Below are positions 42,987 to 52,799 of a DNA stretch of 64,000 nucleotides, one piece after another. The position numbers and the translations under genes are program-made. The stretch lies in the NCBI GenBank assembly GCA_011634665.1, contig WAEK01000004.1:1599501-1663500 (forward strand), given 5' to 3'. The notes beneath the pieces were generated by a model. It saw nothing but the letters and a program-made list of their open reading frames with translations. It was not told the DNA's origin and did no database searches. Position 1 is the stretch's first letter. Every line of letters begins with the position of its first letter. Origin of the DNA: Mortierella sp. BCC40632. Its lineage: Eukaryota > Mortierellomycota > Mortierellomycetes > Mortierellales > Mortierellaceae.

Positions 42987-44990
42987 CCGTCCAGATAGTA
43001 CCTCCATGTTTTTAGGGCGTGCACGACAGCCAGCATTTCTTGCTCGTGTGTAGGGTAGTTCCTCTCTGCTGGGTTCAACTTTCGCGAGGTGAAGGCGACT
43101 GGTCTTGATGTGCCGTGGTGATCTGTCTGAAATAAAACAGCGCCAACTGCGAAACCAGAGGCGTCTGCTTCAACAGCGGTGGCAAAAGCAGGATCAAAAA
43201 TACGGAGGACAGGGGCGCTGGTGACAGCACGTTTCAGAGAATCAAATGCTGCCTGTTGTTCTTTGTTCCATTCAAACCTCGCAGTTGAACCTAGCAGAGC
43301 AGTAAGAGGGAGGGCGATATCAGCAAAGTGGTCAATATACTGGTGGTAAAACTGGGCAAGACCCAAAAACTGCATCACATGGTGTTGGCTAGTCGGGGTT
43401 GGCCATTCTCGGATAGCTTTGACGAGGCCAGCGTTGGTCTTTAACCCATCCTTTGAGATGACATGGCCAAGGAACTCTGTCTCTTCCTGCATGAATGAAC
43501 ACTTCGAACGCTTGGCATAGAGCTTGTTTTGCGGAGGAGTTCCAAGACTTGTCGCAAGTGATCCAAGTGTTGTTCTTCGTTGTCCGAGTATATCAGGATG
43601 TCATCCAAATAAACGACTAAGCACACATCCAGCAATGGCTCTAATGCTTTACGCATCATGGCTGAGAAGGCGGCAGGGGCATTCGTGAGACCAAAGGGTA
43701 CGACATTAAATTCATAGTGGCCATATCTTGTTCTAAATGCAGTCTTGTGTCTGTCATCTGGATGGATAGGCATCTGGTGGTATCCAGACATTAAGTCTAG
43801 CTTTGTGAAACAACGAGCAGTTCGAAATCGGTCAATTAGTTCATCAATTCTGGGTAGTGGGTGCCTGTTCTTTTTCGTGATCCTGTTCAGCCCGCGGTAG
43901 TCGACACACATCCGGATATCGCCTTCTTTTTTCTTGACAAAAAGTACTGGTGCTCCAAATGGCGATGTACTTGGTGAGATGAATCCTTTTTTCAGTAGCA
44001 CACCCAATTGTTTCCGGAGCTCATCAAGTTCAGCGATAGAGAGACGTATAACTGGTCTCACAGGGGGATCGGCGTGTGGGTCAATTTCAATTCGCATGCT
44101 GTCTTCTCTATCGGGCGGGAGTCCGTCTGGCAATTCCAATGGAAACACGTCAGGATATTCATCTTCTACAATTTTTCTGACTGGCTCTTGAAGTGGTAGG
44201 GGCGGTGGTTTAGGTGGATCGGTGCGGACCTTGACCATGAAGATAGAACATTCAGGATCAGATGCAATAACGGTGGCAAAACGGATAGCAGATAGCAGAA
44301 TATCGGATCGACTAGATTGGAAGCCACGGCATGTCCAATGAATAACAGAGCCATTGTGTTCAAAGTGAAGGTCATTCGATTGCCAGTTGAAACGAGGATT
44401 GATGCGAGTCAACCACGGTTTTCCCAAAATAAGATCATATTTGTCGAGAGAATATACCAGGGCTGAAAGGCATTCTTTATAGTCACCTCGTTCGACTGTG
44501 ATCGAAGCAGTGGAGTTGCAAAGAGTCCGTGAACCATTTAGCAATACAACAGGGATGGAAACACCTTCTTGGAGTGAGACGTTGTTCGCTTTGCAAAAGT
44601 AAGAGCTGATTACATCCCCTTCAGCTCCACCATCAATGAGGATCTTGGCTGGACGACCGTTCACGCCGCAAATAAAGGTCAACAGAGTGCGCTCATTCTT
44701 GTATTTTGTAGCGAATGTGTGCAGCTTGAGTTGCCTAGGTTGTTTCTTGGTTGGTGGATGCGTTGAAGCGAGGGTTACTGGGAAGGCAGGGGGAAGGATA
44801 GAGGGTGAAGGAGGACATGAAATGGTACGATGAGATGATGGGAACAGAGAGGGTGGAGGAGGGGTGTTTGGTTGAGGGGGGTGTCGCGCAGGGTAAGCTC
44901 ACTTTTGCTTCTGAATGGGATGAGAAAAACAACTTTATTCAGAGAGCTTTTGTGAAATGCCCTGTGTCTCCAGGGGACGGGCAATAGGGA
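42987..44990 (-). pseudogene. Family A protease, reverse transcriptase and RNase H
   Basis: Protease with [13 protein letters not shown] near 44640 and [10 protein letters not shown] with [25 protein letters not shown] and the catalytic YLDDILIYS near 43605; RNase H with AVEADASGFAVGAVL and the HEQEMLAVVHAL segment. One frameshift near 43530 lies at a TTTT. Upstream of the protease, 44690-44990 encodes a Pro/Ser-rich linker without clear domains. Confidence 0.92.
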
Positions 44991-45027
44991 GTTTGGCGAA
45001 GCTGGTCTGGATCGCAGGTCGCCTTAG

Positions 45028-45628
45028 ACTTTTCCCTGCTCGGCGGTGTCGGATGTGGGGGAAGTACTAGTCTCGATGCTATTGATAGTGCGGGCGCGGC
45101 ACTCGCTGGCTCGATGGCCGACACGGCGGCAACGAAAGCATGCACCAATTCGTCTAGGCTTTTCTCGTTCGGTATCGGTGAGCTTGGTAAGGTTCTGCTG
45201 CACGGCATTTACTTCAGTTGACTTGCCGAGATATTGGGCTACGGCCTTGGCGATAAGTCAAATGTTGTCTACTTCCATAGGCTCGGTAGGGGGCAGGGAC
45301 TCGACGTTGCTACTTGGGCGATTCACGGGGACGAAGGGATGTTTCTTTTGTTTGGCCGCTCTTTGGAGGATGCGGTCCACTCGTTCGGCAACCTTGATTG
45401 CTTCAGTCCATGTAGATTGGTTTGAGATCTCCACTTGAACTTGGGTGTCTTTGGCAAGGCCCGTGATGTAGTACTCTCGGAGCATGTCTTCAGAGGGAGA
45501 GTCGAGCTGGGCAGCCAAATCTCGGAACTTGTTGGTGTACTTCGTAACTTCTTCACCTTCTGGCTGTCTGTGTTCTCGGAGTTGAGTAAGGACTAAGCGT
45601 TCATGGTCGGTTGGTCGAAATTCGGAAG
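45028..45628 (-). pseudogene. Family A gag, 3' part
   Basis: Continues gag after the foldback element: EFRPTDHERL, LAAQLDSPSEDMLREYYITGL, EPMEVDNI, then an in-frame TGA at about 45256, after which the same frame encodes the knuckle CFRCRRVGHRASEC and ends EQGKV-stop. The stop before the knuckle is a disabling change or a read-through site. Confidence 0.85.
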
Positions 45629-45630
45629 TA

Positions 45631-47525
45631 CAGTAAGGGAAAAAATCCTTCTTATGTTTTAATTTTTTTCTTTTTCTCCAAATTTCTTGGGATCTCTCTA
45701 TGAAATATCAAGAACCTCTCTATTTATTTTTGAGAGAGCATGTTATTAGGCTTCCATCAAGGTATCAGTCAGTCTTGAATACGCTCTAACTGTCGAGATA
45801 TTCCACATCAAAGCAAACGATCCCATTTGAAGGATTCTTACACTTCTAGCACTGATCGACCTAATTATATTATTTAAAGTCCTGGGCTCCTGGTTCTAAA
45901 ATCACAGATTACCATTACTATTTAGATGTAGCTCAGAAAGTTTTATCGAGCTGGCGCCAATTTCAGGCACGGAGAGGATAAAGATGCTTACAGGTATTTA
46001 GTGCGTGAAATGTACTATTTTTCGACTTTATCATCCAATTTTTCATATCAACTGAAGATATTCATGGATTCCGTTTGCTGGGCCTTTGTGATTGTTTGGT
46101 AAACCTTGGAAGTTAATTGAACAATTCTCAAGAACCACAGAAGTCGTAGCAATGTTCTAATCGAAATTTTTAAACGGGGTTAGTACGTAGGCATATAATC
46201 AAGGGGAACTATTGGCATAAAAAATGATATTTAGAGACTCCATATTCTTTTTTCTGTTAGCGAACATTATAATACAGTATTGAAATAAGTTCGTTGAAGT
46301 TAGTGTCTCTCTACTGGTATCAATGTGAAATTAATCACATTCTTCGCACTAAAGTGCATCCAAAATTCGATCAATGATTTTTTTAGATGGAATCATTCCG
46401 CATTTACTCCTCAGTTCATGAGTCATTCCTCATGTTGATTCGTAGAGAAGATCTACTTTGCGTACTTATGTGGTTCCGGCTACAAAGGTATACTCCAGGT
46501 AGTGTAGCCATTCTCCAATCAAGCAACATAGTCAAAAGTACTAACAAAATTTTACACGGGTTTAGTACAGGGTTTTTAGTCTTTGTTCATGGGCTGATAG
46601 TTTCGAATCCATTGAAGTTGGGAAAAAACCTTAGATACACAGAGTACGTCAGTCAATAGACATCACAATCTATCATTAGAACTATTACAGTATGTCTTTT
46701 TGGCGGTCAAATCAATGACTATGGCCAGGCACCTTTTTCACAAATAGGCTAAAAGTTGCAAAAAATTCTCAAATTGGACGTTCTTCAGAGCGAGAGAAAT
46801 CGTGTCAGATATCCACACAGTCATTGAAATTTATGCACGCTGTAAGCTTTGCTTGAACAACTCCTTCTACATACCCAGTCGGGACAAGGTTGTTCGTTCG
46901 TTTGATCTATCAGCCCATGAACAAAGACTAAAAACCCTGTACTAAACCCGTGTAAAATTTTGTTAGTACTTTTGACTATGGTGCTCGATCGGAGAATGGC
47001 TACAATACCTGGAGTAGACCTTTGTAGTCGGAACCACATAAGTACGCAGAGTAGATCTTCTCTACGAATCAAGATGAGGAATGACTCATGAACTGAGGAG
47101 TAAATGCGGAATGATTCCATCTAAAAAAATCATTGATCGAATTTTGGATGCACTTTAAATGCCTGTAAGCATCTTTGTCCCCTCCGTGCCTGAAATTGGC
47201 GCCAGCTCGATAAAACTTTCTGGGCTACATCTAAATAGTAATGGTAATCTGTGATTTTAGAACCAGGAGCCCAGGACTTTAAATAATATAATTAGGTCGA
47301 TCAGTGCTAGAAGTGTAAAAATCCTTCAAATGGAATCGTTTGCCTTGATGTGGAATATCTCGGCAGTTAGAGCGTATTCAAGACTGACTGATACCTTGAT
47401 GGAAGCCTAATTACATGCTCTCTCAAAAATAAATAGAGAGGTTCTTGATATTTCATAGAGCGATCCCAAGAAATTTGGAGAAAAAGAAAAAAATTAAAAC
47501 ATAAGAAGGATTTTTTCCCTTACTG
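45631..47525. mobile_element. Foldback DNA element with about 370-bp TIRs, TA target
   Basis: Ends CAGTAAGGGAAAAAATCC and its inverse, flanked by TA at 45629-45630 and 47526-47527. The two arms (45631-46005 and 47156-47525) are inverted copies with small differences. CAGT ends and TA duplication fit Tc1/mariner/pogo. No transposase frame inside. A second foldback element is nested at 46352-47153. Confidence 0.88.
46352..47153. mobile_element. Nested foldback MITE
   Basis: Ends AAGTGCATCC / GGATGCACTT, flanked by TA on both sides. About 250-bp arms in inverse, same family as 25834-26635. Inserted at the inner edge of the outer element's right arm. Frames reading MESFRIYSSVHESF on each arm are the arm sequence, not genes. 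Confidence 0.88.
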
Positions 47526-47527
47526 TA

Positions 47528-47904
47528 AATTGCATTTTAAACTCGACCCAAGTGCTGTCATTGGTTATCTTTGATAGTTCACACCAACGAACTGCGGGGC
47601 CTTCAAGATAGTTGATGGCTATCTCGGTAAGACTGTTATCAGGAACACCCATGCTTTTTCCAAATCGATCGCCTTGAGTTATAAAAGCGCTTGCAAGAAG
47701 AGCATCCCTTCCTCCCTTGAATCTTGTCGGGACAGGGGCCTTTACGGCGGCGGCGGCAACAGTAGCGGCAGCGGAGGCGGCAGCAGATGTAGCGGCGGAG
47801 GACTGAACGAGATTGAGGAGACGAAGATGGGCCTGGTTGCGTCCTTCCTCTGAGGATAGGTTAAGGCCGGCGAGGCCATCAATGAGTTGATCGATGGTCG
47901 ACAT
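47528..47904 (-). pseudogene. Family A gag, 5' part
   Basis: Starts MSTIDQLIDGLAGLNLSSEEG, then an Ala/Val-rich stretch and RFKGGRDALLASAFITQGD, typical of chromovirus capsid starts. Cut by the foldback element after WVEFKMQF. Preceded by a leader of about 125 nt from the PBS. Confidence 0.88.
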
Positions 47905-48009
47905 AAGGAATCAATGGAAGTGGAAGGCAGGGAGAAAAAAAATCAGGGGGTCAAAGTGTCTGAGGGGAATAATCTTGGGGGTGCGGGGAGTCTGGGTCGG
48001 TGGAGTCGA

Positions 48010-48027
48010 GGAAACCTTTGCTACCAA
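48010..48027 (-). promoter_or_regulatory. Primer binding site of the family A element
   Basis: Minus strand TTGGTAGCAAAGGTTTCC directly follows the 5' LTR. The same motif follows the A2 LTR at 56400, and TGGTAGCAAAGG follows the LTR at 12841. Confidence 0.7.
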
Positions 48028-48157
48028 TGCAATAGAAAAGGCGATCGTGGAAGTCGGAGTAAGTCTGCTTTATTAAGGTTAGTGAGGGAAGTGTATTTAT
48101 ACAAGTTGAGGGACTATTTGGGGGCGCGGATAGTGGCAATGTGGCTGTTCTATTTCA
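48028..48157 (-). repeat. Family A 5' LTR, 130 bp
   Basis: TGCAATAG / CTATTTCA ends. Lacks about 32 bp (a GCGCCACTATG...GGCGCA segment) present in the other two family A LTRs, so it is not a perfect match to its 3' partner. Confidence 0.88.
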
Positions 48158-48381
48158 ACCAGTGACAGAGGGAAAATAGTATAGTACTCTACAGATAAAA
48201 GTTCCTTGGTATAAATGGGGCCACTTGGGTTCAAACACTTTGGAAAACGTCCACTCGTTTATTTGTAGTTTTCTGATAAATCTCGTAATTAGCAATAAAA
48301 AAAAATACATTGAGCTCCGGAAGGGCAAAGGTGCTATAATATCTGTTTCTGGATATGAATAAAAAAGTCTGTATACAAGAG

Positions 48382-48645
48382 AGTATAACGAAGTGGAGTT
48401 AAAAGGGGAAGGAACGAGGATAACTGGGAAACTCGGGTGAACAAGACTGGGAAATAAAACGTGAGTTTCTAACTGCTGTTGTTTTGAAGGAGGTAAGAGG
48501 GAATAAATACTACGGAGATATCTATCAGGCTAGCTATTTTCTCTGGTATGTAATGTTAGACAGGGAGGCATTCCTTATTAACTGTGGAGATGACAACATA
48601 TCCCAAGCATCTCAAAGACGCGACAAGCAAGTGTACTCCTTGACA
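48382..48645 (-). mobile_element. Old solo LTR related to the 267-bp chromovirus LTR
   Basis: 264 bp ending CTCCTTGACA, with GTGAGTTTCTAACTG, GGAATAAATACTA and CATCTCAAAGACGC matching the 7865 LTR in order. AAGAG flanks it on both sides (48377-48381, 48646-48650), a 5-bp TSD. Clearly diverged, so an old insertion. Confidence 0.6.
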
Positions 48646-48719
48646 AAGAGTCTGTGGACTAATAGGAAGAAAGTCTTTATTTCAGTTAACCTTAAAGGGT
48701 ATATAATAATTATGTAGAC

Positions 48720-49835
48720 TCAAAAAAGGAATATTTAATATAAATATAGTCAAATAATCAAATTGCCGATCACTAATAATTATAAAGACATCTATCAAAC
48801 CAGGTCAGGGTAACATTAAATGAATTCTCGCACTTGTTACACATGTAAAAATATATAAATAACCATCCCACATAAAAAGAAAATCAATACTTTAGTATTG
48901 AAATTATTACAAAATATTTACATCAGTATGCGCTTAATAATCAAGAATTAACAACTCTCTTCTGTGTATCAATATGCACCGTACTAAGCTTAAAACTCGA
49001 AAATATGTATGAAAATAACAAAAGCATATGAAATAGTGAATATTACATTCAAAACCAAACAAATTGTATAATATAATTGAATATATGTTTATAGTAAATA
49101 AATTCAGAAACCACATAAAAGATATAATAAAACAGAATTTAAGAGAGTGAATATTAATAACATACCAAATAGACATTATGATCATTAACAAAGACAATGA
49201 TGTATGTGAATCAAAGAATATCAATCATATCTAAGTTAAAATTAAAATAAAGAATATTACTATCACGAAAATTATTAATTCATGCTTAAGTATAAAATCA
49301 ATATTATGAAAAATTGTAACAAATACAGATACATTGAAAAATAATAATTAAGATATTTTGATTCTAGATATATGAACAATTGAAAAAAAATAAAATTGAA
49401 TAGAATAATAGAGTGCAATGATTTAAATAAAGAGCCTAATTATCATTTTAACAGAGAATATGGATCTACGTAAAAAATAGACCAAATAATTTGTATTTTT
49501 CATAATTCAGAAATGCAGGACATACTACAATTATTTCTACTATGTAAATTACAAAAAATATATTATACTTTGCAATTAAAGATTCATTAACAATATTTAG
49601 TACAATCCCCATTTTAAATGTTTTTAACTAATGTTTACAATGATAATTGATTATTTTCATCCTCCACCACGGTAACCCTGAACAATGGACCGTGCATATT
49701 AATAGAAATTAAAAATGTTGAGATAATTCTAACATTGATAACAACTATATCGTATGAATCTGAATAGAATAACCATTTAATAAATAACTTTAAGTTTAAC
49801 ATATATGCTATTGTCCATTTCATCTGTTTTTGTTT
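48720..49835. other. A+T-rich block, no gene
   Basis: Mostly A and T, with short random frames only. Near 49664 it holds ACGGTAACCCTG...GGACCGTGCATA, which is related to inverted repeats at 53040 and 54920. Confidence 0.7.
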
Positions 49836-50151
49836 TCTGCAGAGTAATTGTTGACAACAAGCGATGCTCTCCTGCCGCAAATCTGTCAATTTATCGTGTC
49901 AAGCTCCCTATTAATACAGACATCCTCGTGGATTAACGTTGCCTTGGCCATCAAAAAAAGTAGACACGCGCATTTTTGATACGTTTTCGAGACCAAAAGT
50001 GCGGGTACATCCTCGTCTTTTCGGCATTTTCATTTCTCCTTCCTTTATTTTTTCGCTAGTTACCTTGGCCCATATTGCCACCAAATTTTTCACCATCGTC
50101 CCAGTCAATTTTTTTTCTCACGCCGCACCACCTTGACAGCTCCTTTCCTCA

Positions 50152-51248
50152 ATGACTATCTCTGAAGACCTGAGACTGCGAGCAGTGATACTTTACAGCT
50201 TCCATGGGCTATCAAAGGCTGACACGGCTGCCTTGCTGTCAGTTTCAGAGTCGAGCGTTCTCCAATGGACAGGCAAGACAGAGAAATCAGTTCAAGGGCT
50301 TGCTTGTTCTTGACTCGTCCAACTTATTAACATGGACGCTCTGGCTCGTTTTTGAAATAGTGATGTTCAACAAGACTGGTTCAGTTTGTTCATAAAAGAG
50401 TATCTGAACGAAAATCAAGATGGCCTGATGAGGTTATTGACTATGTGAGAGAGTGTGCCGAATGTCACCCCTGCTTCCTTCTTGAGGAGCTCCAAGAAGC
50501 ACTCCGCGACAAGTTCCCAGACCTGATGAATCTATCGCTTAGCACCATTTGTCGTGCTATTCGACACGACCTAAAGCTGAGCAGGAAGATACTTACCAAG
50601 CGCGCTCGAGAGGCTCTTCCTCGGGAAATCGAGGACTTCAAGGCGCGCCTTAAGCCATGGCACTTGAACCAAGAACAGCTGGTTTTTGTAGACGAAACAA
50701 GCAAAGACGGGCGCGCAGTCGTGCGGGGTCATGCGTGGTCGACGATCGGCTCGCCTGCCTTTGTGACACTTCCTTTTGCTAGAGGAAAGAGACATTCTGC
50801 AATGGCAGTGTTCTCCTGCCGCGGCTTCATTGACTGGCACATCATTGACAAGACCTTTAACCAAGCCCAGTTTTACGAAGCCATTGTGAATCACCTCCTT
50901 CCCCATCTTCAACTATGGCCCCTGACAGAAAGCGTTGTCATAATGGATAACGCCCGAATTCATATGAGCACTTTGGTTGAAGACGCCATCCACTCCCGAG
51001 GTACCATTCTTGTTCACCTACCCCCATACTGTCCGCAACTCAATCCAATCGAGTTAGCGTTCGGTCTGGTCAAGAAATGGATTCAGCACCATGTGAACCT
51101 TGTGTACCAAGACATGCCAATGGAAACGCTCGACCTTGCCTTTCGAGCGTATTCACGCACCACCACCATCAACATGTATTCACATTGTGGGTACGGTAGT
51201 GAAGGCATTTTTGTCACTCCACCAGGACTAAAAAAGAAATTTACTTGA
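50152..51248 (+). pseudogene. IS630/Tc1-type DDE transposase, one frameshift
   Basis: Would cut and paste a Tc1/mariner-like transposon at TA sites. Exon 1 (50152-50272) encodes a helix-turn-helix start MTISEDLRLRAV...GLSKADTAALLSVSESSV. A GC-AG intron (50273-50360) is followed by VMFNKTGSV and, after a one-base T excess near 50387, by KRVSERKSRWPDEVIDYV. The catalytic DDE domain shows FVDETSKDGR (D1), VVIMDNARIH (D2) and YCPQLNPIELAF (E). The decayed copy at 55670 keeps the frame at the frameshift position (GSVVHRSVSERKS), which proves where the extra base is. The element's own TIRs are not identified. Everything else in the gene looks intact, so the T could be a sequencing error. Confidence 0.88.
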
Positions 51249-51455
51249 GAACACTACCAAAAGCTAGGAATAAACATCCCGCGCGCTTTCTTTTGCGCCT
51301 TCTTCTTACCAACCTGTCTTCATAATCCTCGTTCTCATCATTCCCCAGCTTGCGCTGCAGGTGTGTGGCTGGCCTCTTTCTTGCTCGCACATCGCCTCTA
51401 TTGCTTCGCTCATTGTCCGTGTCCACTTGAATAACTAGAACTTTCTCGCGCTCAG

Positions 51456-52730
51456 TCAGGTGGGAAGTCTGGCCAAAATTGTCTTGTGAAGAGAGGGAGC
51501 ATAAAGGAGATCTCCTTGTGCTTCAGCGTACTGGGCTGTTAACGGGAGCGGAAGAATCAATAGGAGGGCGAGTTGGCGGGCAACGGAGCAGTTGATGGCG
51601 GTCAGGAGAACAGGCGCTGCTGGTCTGCCCAGAGATATTTTCTGCATGGTTTTCTCAGAGAGTGCGTGTGATCGAGGATGGCGCCTCGGAGAGAAATGGG
51701 GGGGAGGTCTGTGCGACAGGCGCCAAATCGATTTCGGATAAGGATGAGGAGGAAGGGGGGAGGTGTGGTAGCGTCTGTTATTAGCTGACATTAGATGGCC
51801 ACTTGAGTGTGATTCATTCTCAGAGTCATCGCGTTGGTCGCCCCGGAGACTGCTGAGGTTGGAATCTGGGACCAACCCTATTGCTTTCTGGAGCTCCTCT
51901 CTGCTGGCGAAGGTAATCGAGGTGACGCGCAGAGTCACCGGGCCGTCTCCTCCTCCCTGCTCAGGTCTTGCTGGAATACGACCTTCAGCAATCATTTGGT
52001 CAATGTGGCGGGCCTGGGTCCTAGTGGTAGTCTCTGGTATTTTGGGTACCTCCCTATCGTCCTGGGGGACGACTTTGCGTCTTGATAGTGTCTGAGCACA
52101 CCAAGCTGACTCGTATCGGCCCATGGGTCGCATTTGCCCTCGCTTGACCGCCCGCGTAATGGAAACAGTATGGTCGCGGACTGAAACTTGCGACCCGCGG
52201 TTGAGAGTAGTGTTGCTGAGCATGATGTAGGTGAAGATATCGAGGATGACCATTTCGTTCTCTTTCCCTTGATTGTCGAGTACCTTACGGAAGTGGCGCC
52301 AGGCTTTGTGTAGCTCTGAGGGAACGTTGTCTTTGCATAGTTGGATGAGCCCCCTCTGTCCGGTCCTGCCAGTTGGTTTAAGATAAACTTCAAGCTGGCC
52401 TTTGCCAGTGTACACCGACTGCCCATCCAAAGTCATTCGGCAGACTTCATCCTTCACAAAACTAGCCAAGGTTGTGAAGCCAATGTTGGTGATGAGTACG
52501 GTCTGAGGGGCCTCAAGTTGGCGACCATCCTTGCTCCTCAAGGCTCTGTGAGTTGAGCGGGGCTGTCCCTTACGAATGTTGATGCGGATATTTAAGAGGG
52601 AAGGGAGCTCAATAGGCGTTGTTGTGGAGGGTTTCTGTGTCTGAGTGAGAGATGGGGAGGGGGAGAGGACGGGAGATTCTTGAGAGTCATCAGAGTACGG
52701 ATAAGGAGGGGAAACGCTGGTACGGTTCAT
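51456..52730 (-). CDS. Unknown protein convergent with the transposase, about 424 aa
   Basis: I do not recognise this family. Starting at the ATG at 52730 (MNRTSVSPPYPYSDDS; an in-frame ATG exists nine codons upstream), the N-terminus is Ser/Pro/Thr-rich. A globular part follows: LLNIRINIRKGQPRSTHRAL, LITNIGFTTLASFVKDEVCRM, VYTGKGQLEVYLKP, LHKAWRHFRKVLDNQGKENEMVILDIFTYIML. The C-terminal third is basic and low-complexity (HPYPKSIWRLSHRPPPHFSPRRH). No signal peptide or enzyme motif seen. It lies tail to tail with the transposase, 207 bp apart, in the same GC-richer island between A+T-rich flanks, so it could be a second gene of that transposon or a host gene left between insertions. Confidence 0.6.
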   Translation of the reverse strand: MNRTSVSPPYPYSDDSQESPVLSPSPSLTQTQKPSTTTPIELPSLLNIRINIRKGQPRSTHRALRSKDGRQLEAPQTVLITNIGFTTLASFVKDEVCRMTLDGQSVYTGKGQLEVYLKPTGRTGQRGLIQLCKDNVPSELHKAWRHFRKVLDNQGKENEMVILDIFTYIMLSNTTLNRGSQVSVRDHTVSITRAVKRGQMRPMGRYESAWCAQTLSRRKVVPQDDREVPKIPETTTRTQARHIDQMIAEGRIPARPEQGGGDGPVTLRVTSITFASREELQKAIGLVPDSNLSSLRGDQRDDSENESHSSGHLMSANNRRYHTSPLPPHPYPKSIWRLSHRPPPHFSPRRHPRSHALSEKTMQKISLGRPAAPVLLTAINCSVARQLALLLILPLPLTAQYAEAQGDLLYAPSLHKTILARLPT

Positions 52731-52799
52731 GTTGAAAGGAAAGAGGAAGAGATGCACAACCCATACTTTGGAACCAGCACATTAATTTTAGAGAGCACC

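Larger units (their letters stand above)
38360..48157 (-). mobile_element. Chromovirus family A element, broken by four insertions
   Basis: Minus-strand order: LTR 48157-48028, PBS TTGGTAGCAAAGG, gag, protease-RT-RNase H-integrase-chromodomain, purine tract GACGGGGAGGA, LTR 38521-38360. Inserted into it are a foldback element (45631-47525), solo LTRs of family B (42493-42986) and C (41117-41826), and a small Helitron (39186-40705). Subtracting these leaves about 5.2 kb, the size of the intact element at 7865. The outer flanks (CAAGG, ACCAG) do not match, so the two ends may not belong to one insertion event. Confidence 0.85.

Noticed and set aside
46387..47120. Facing ORFs starting MESFRIYSSVHESF
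   Set aside because: They are the two arms of a foldback element read in opposite directions; the same frames occur at 25862 and 26610.
48720..49835. Possible mitochondrial insertion because of A+T richness
   Set aside because: No mitochondrial gene, tRNA or rRNA sequence is recognisable in the block.
51834..52095. Plus-strand ORFs opposite the 51456-52730 gene
   Set aside because: Short, no motif, and the minus frame is open for over 420 codons.
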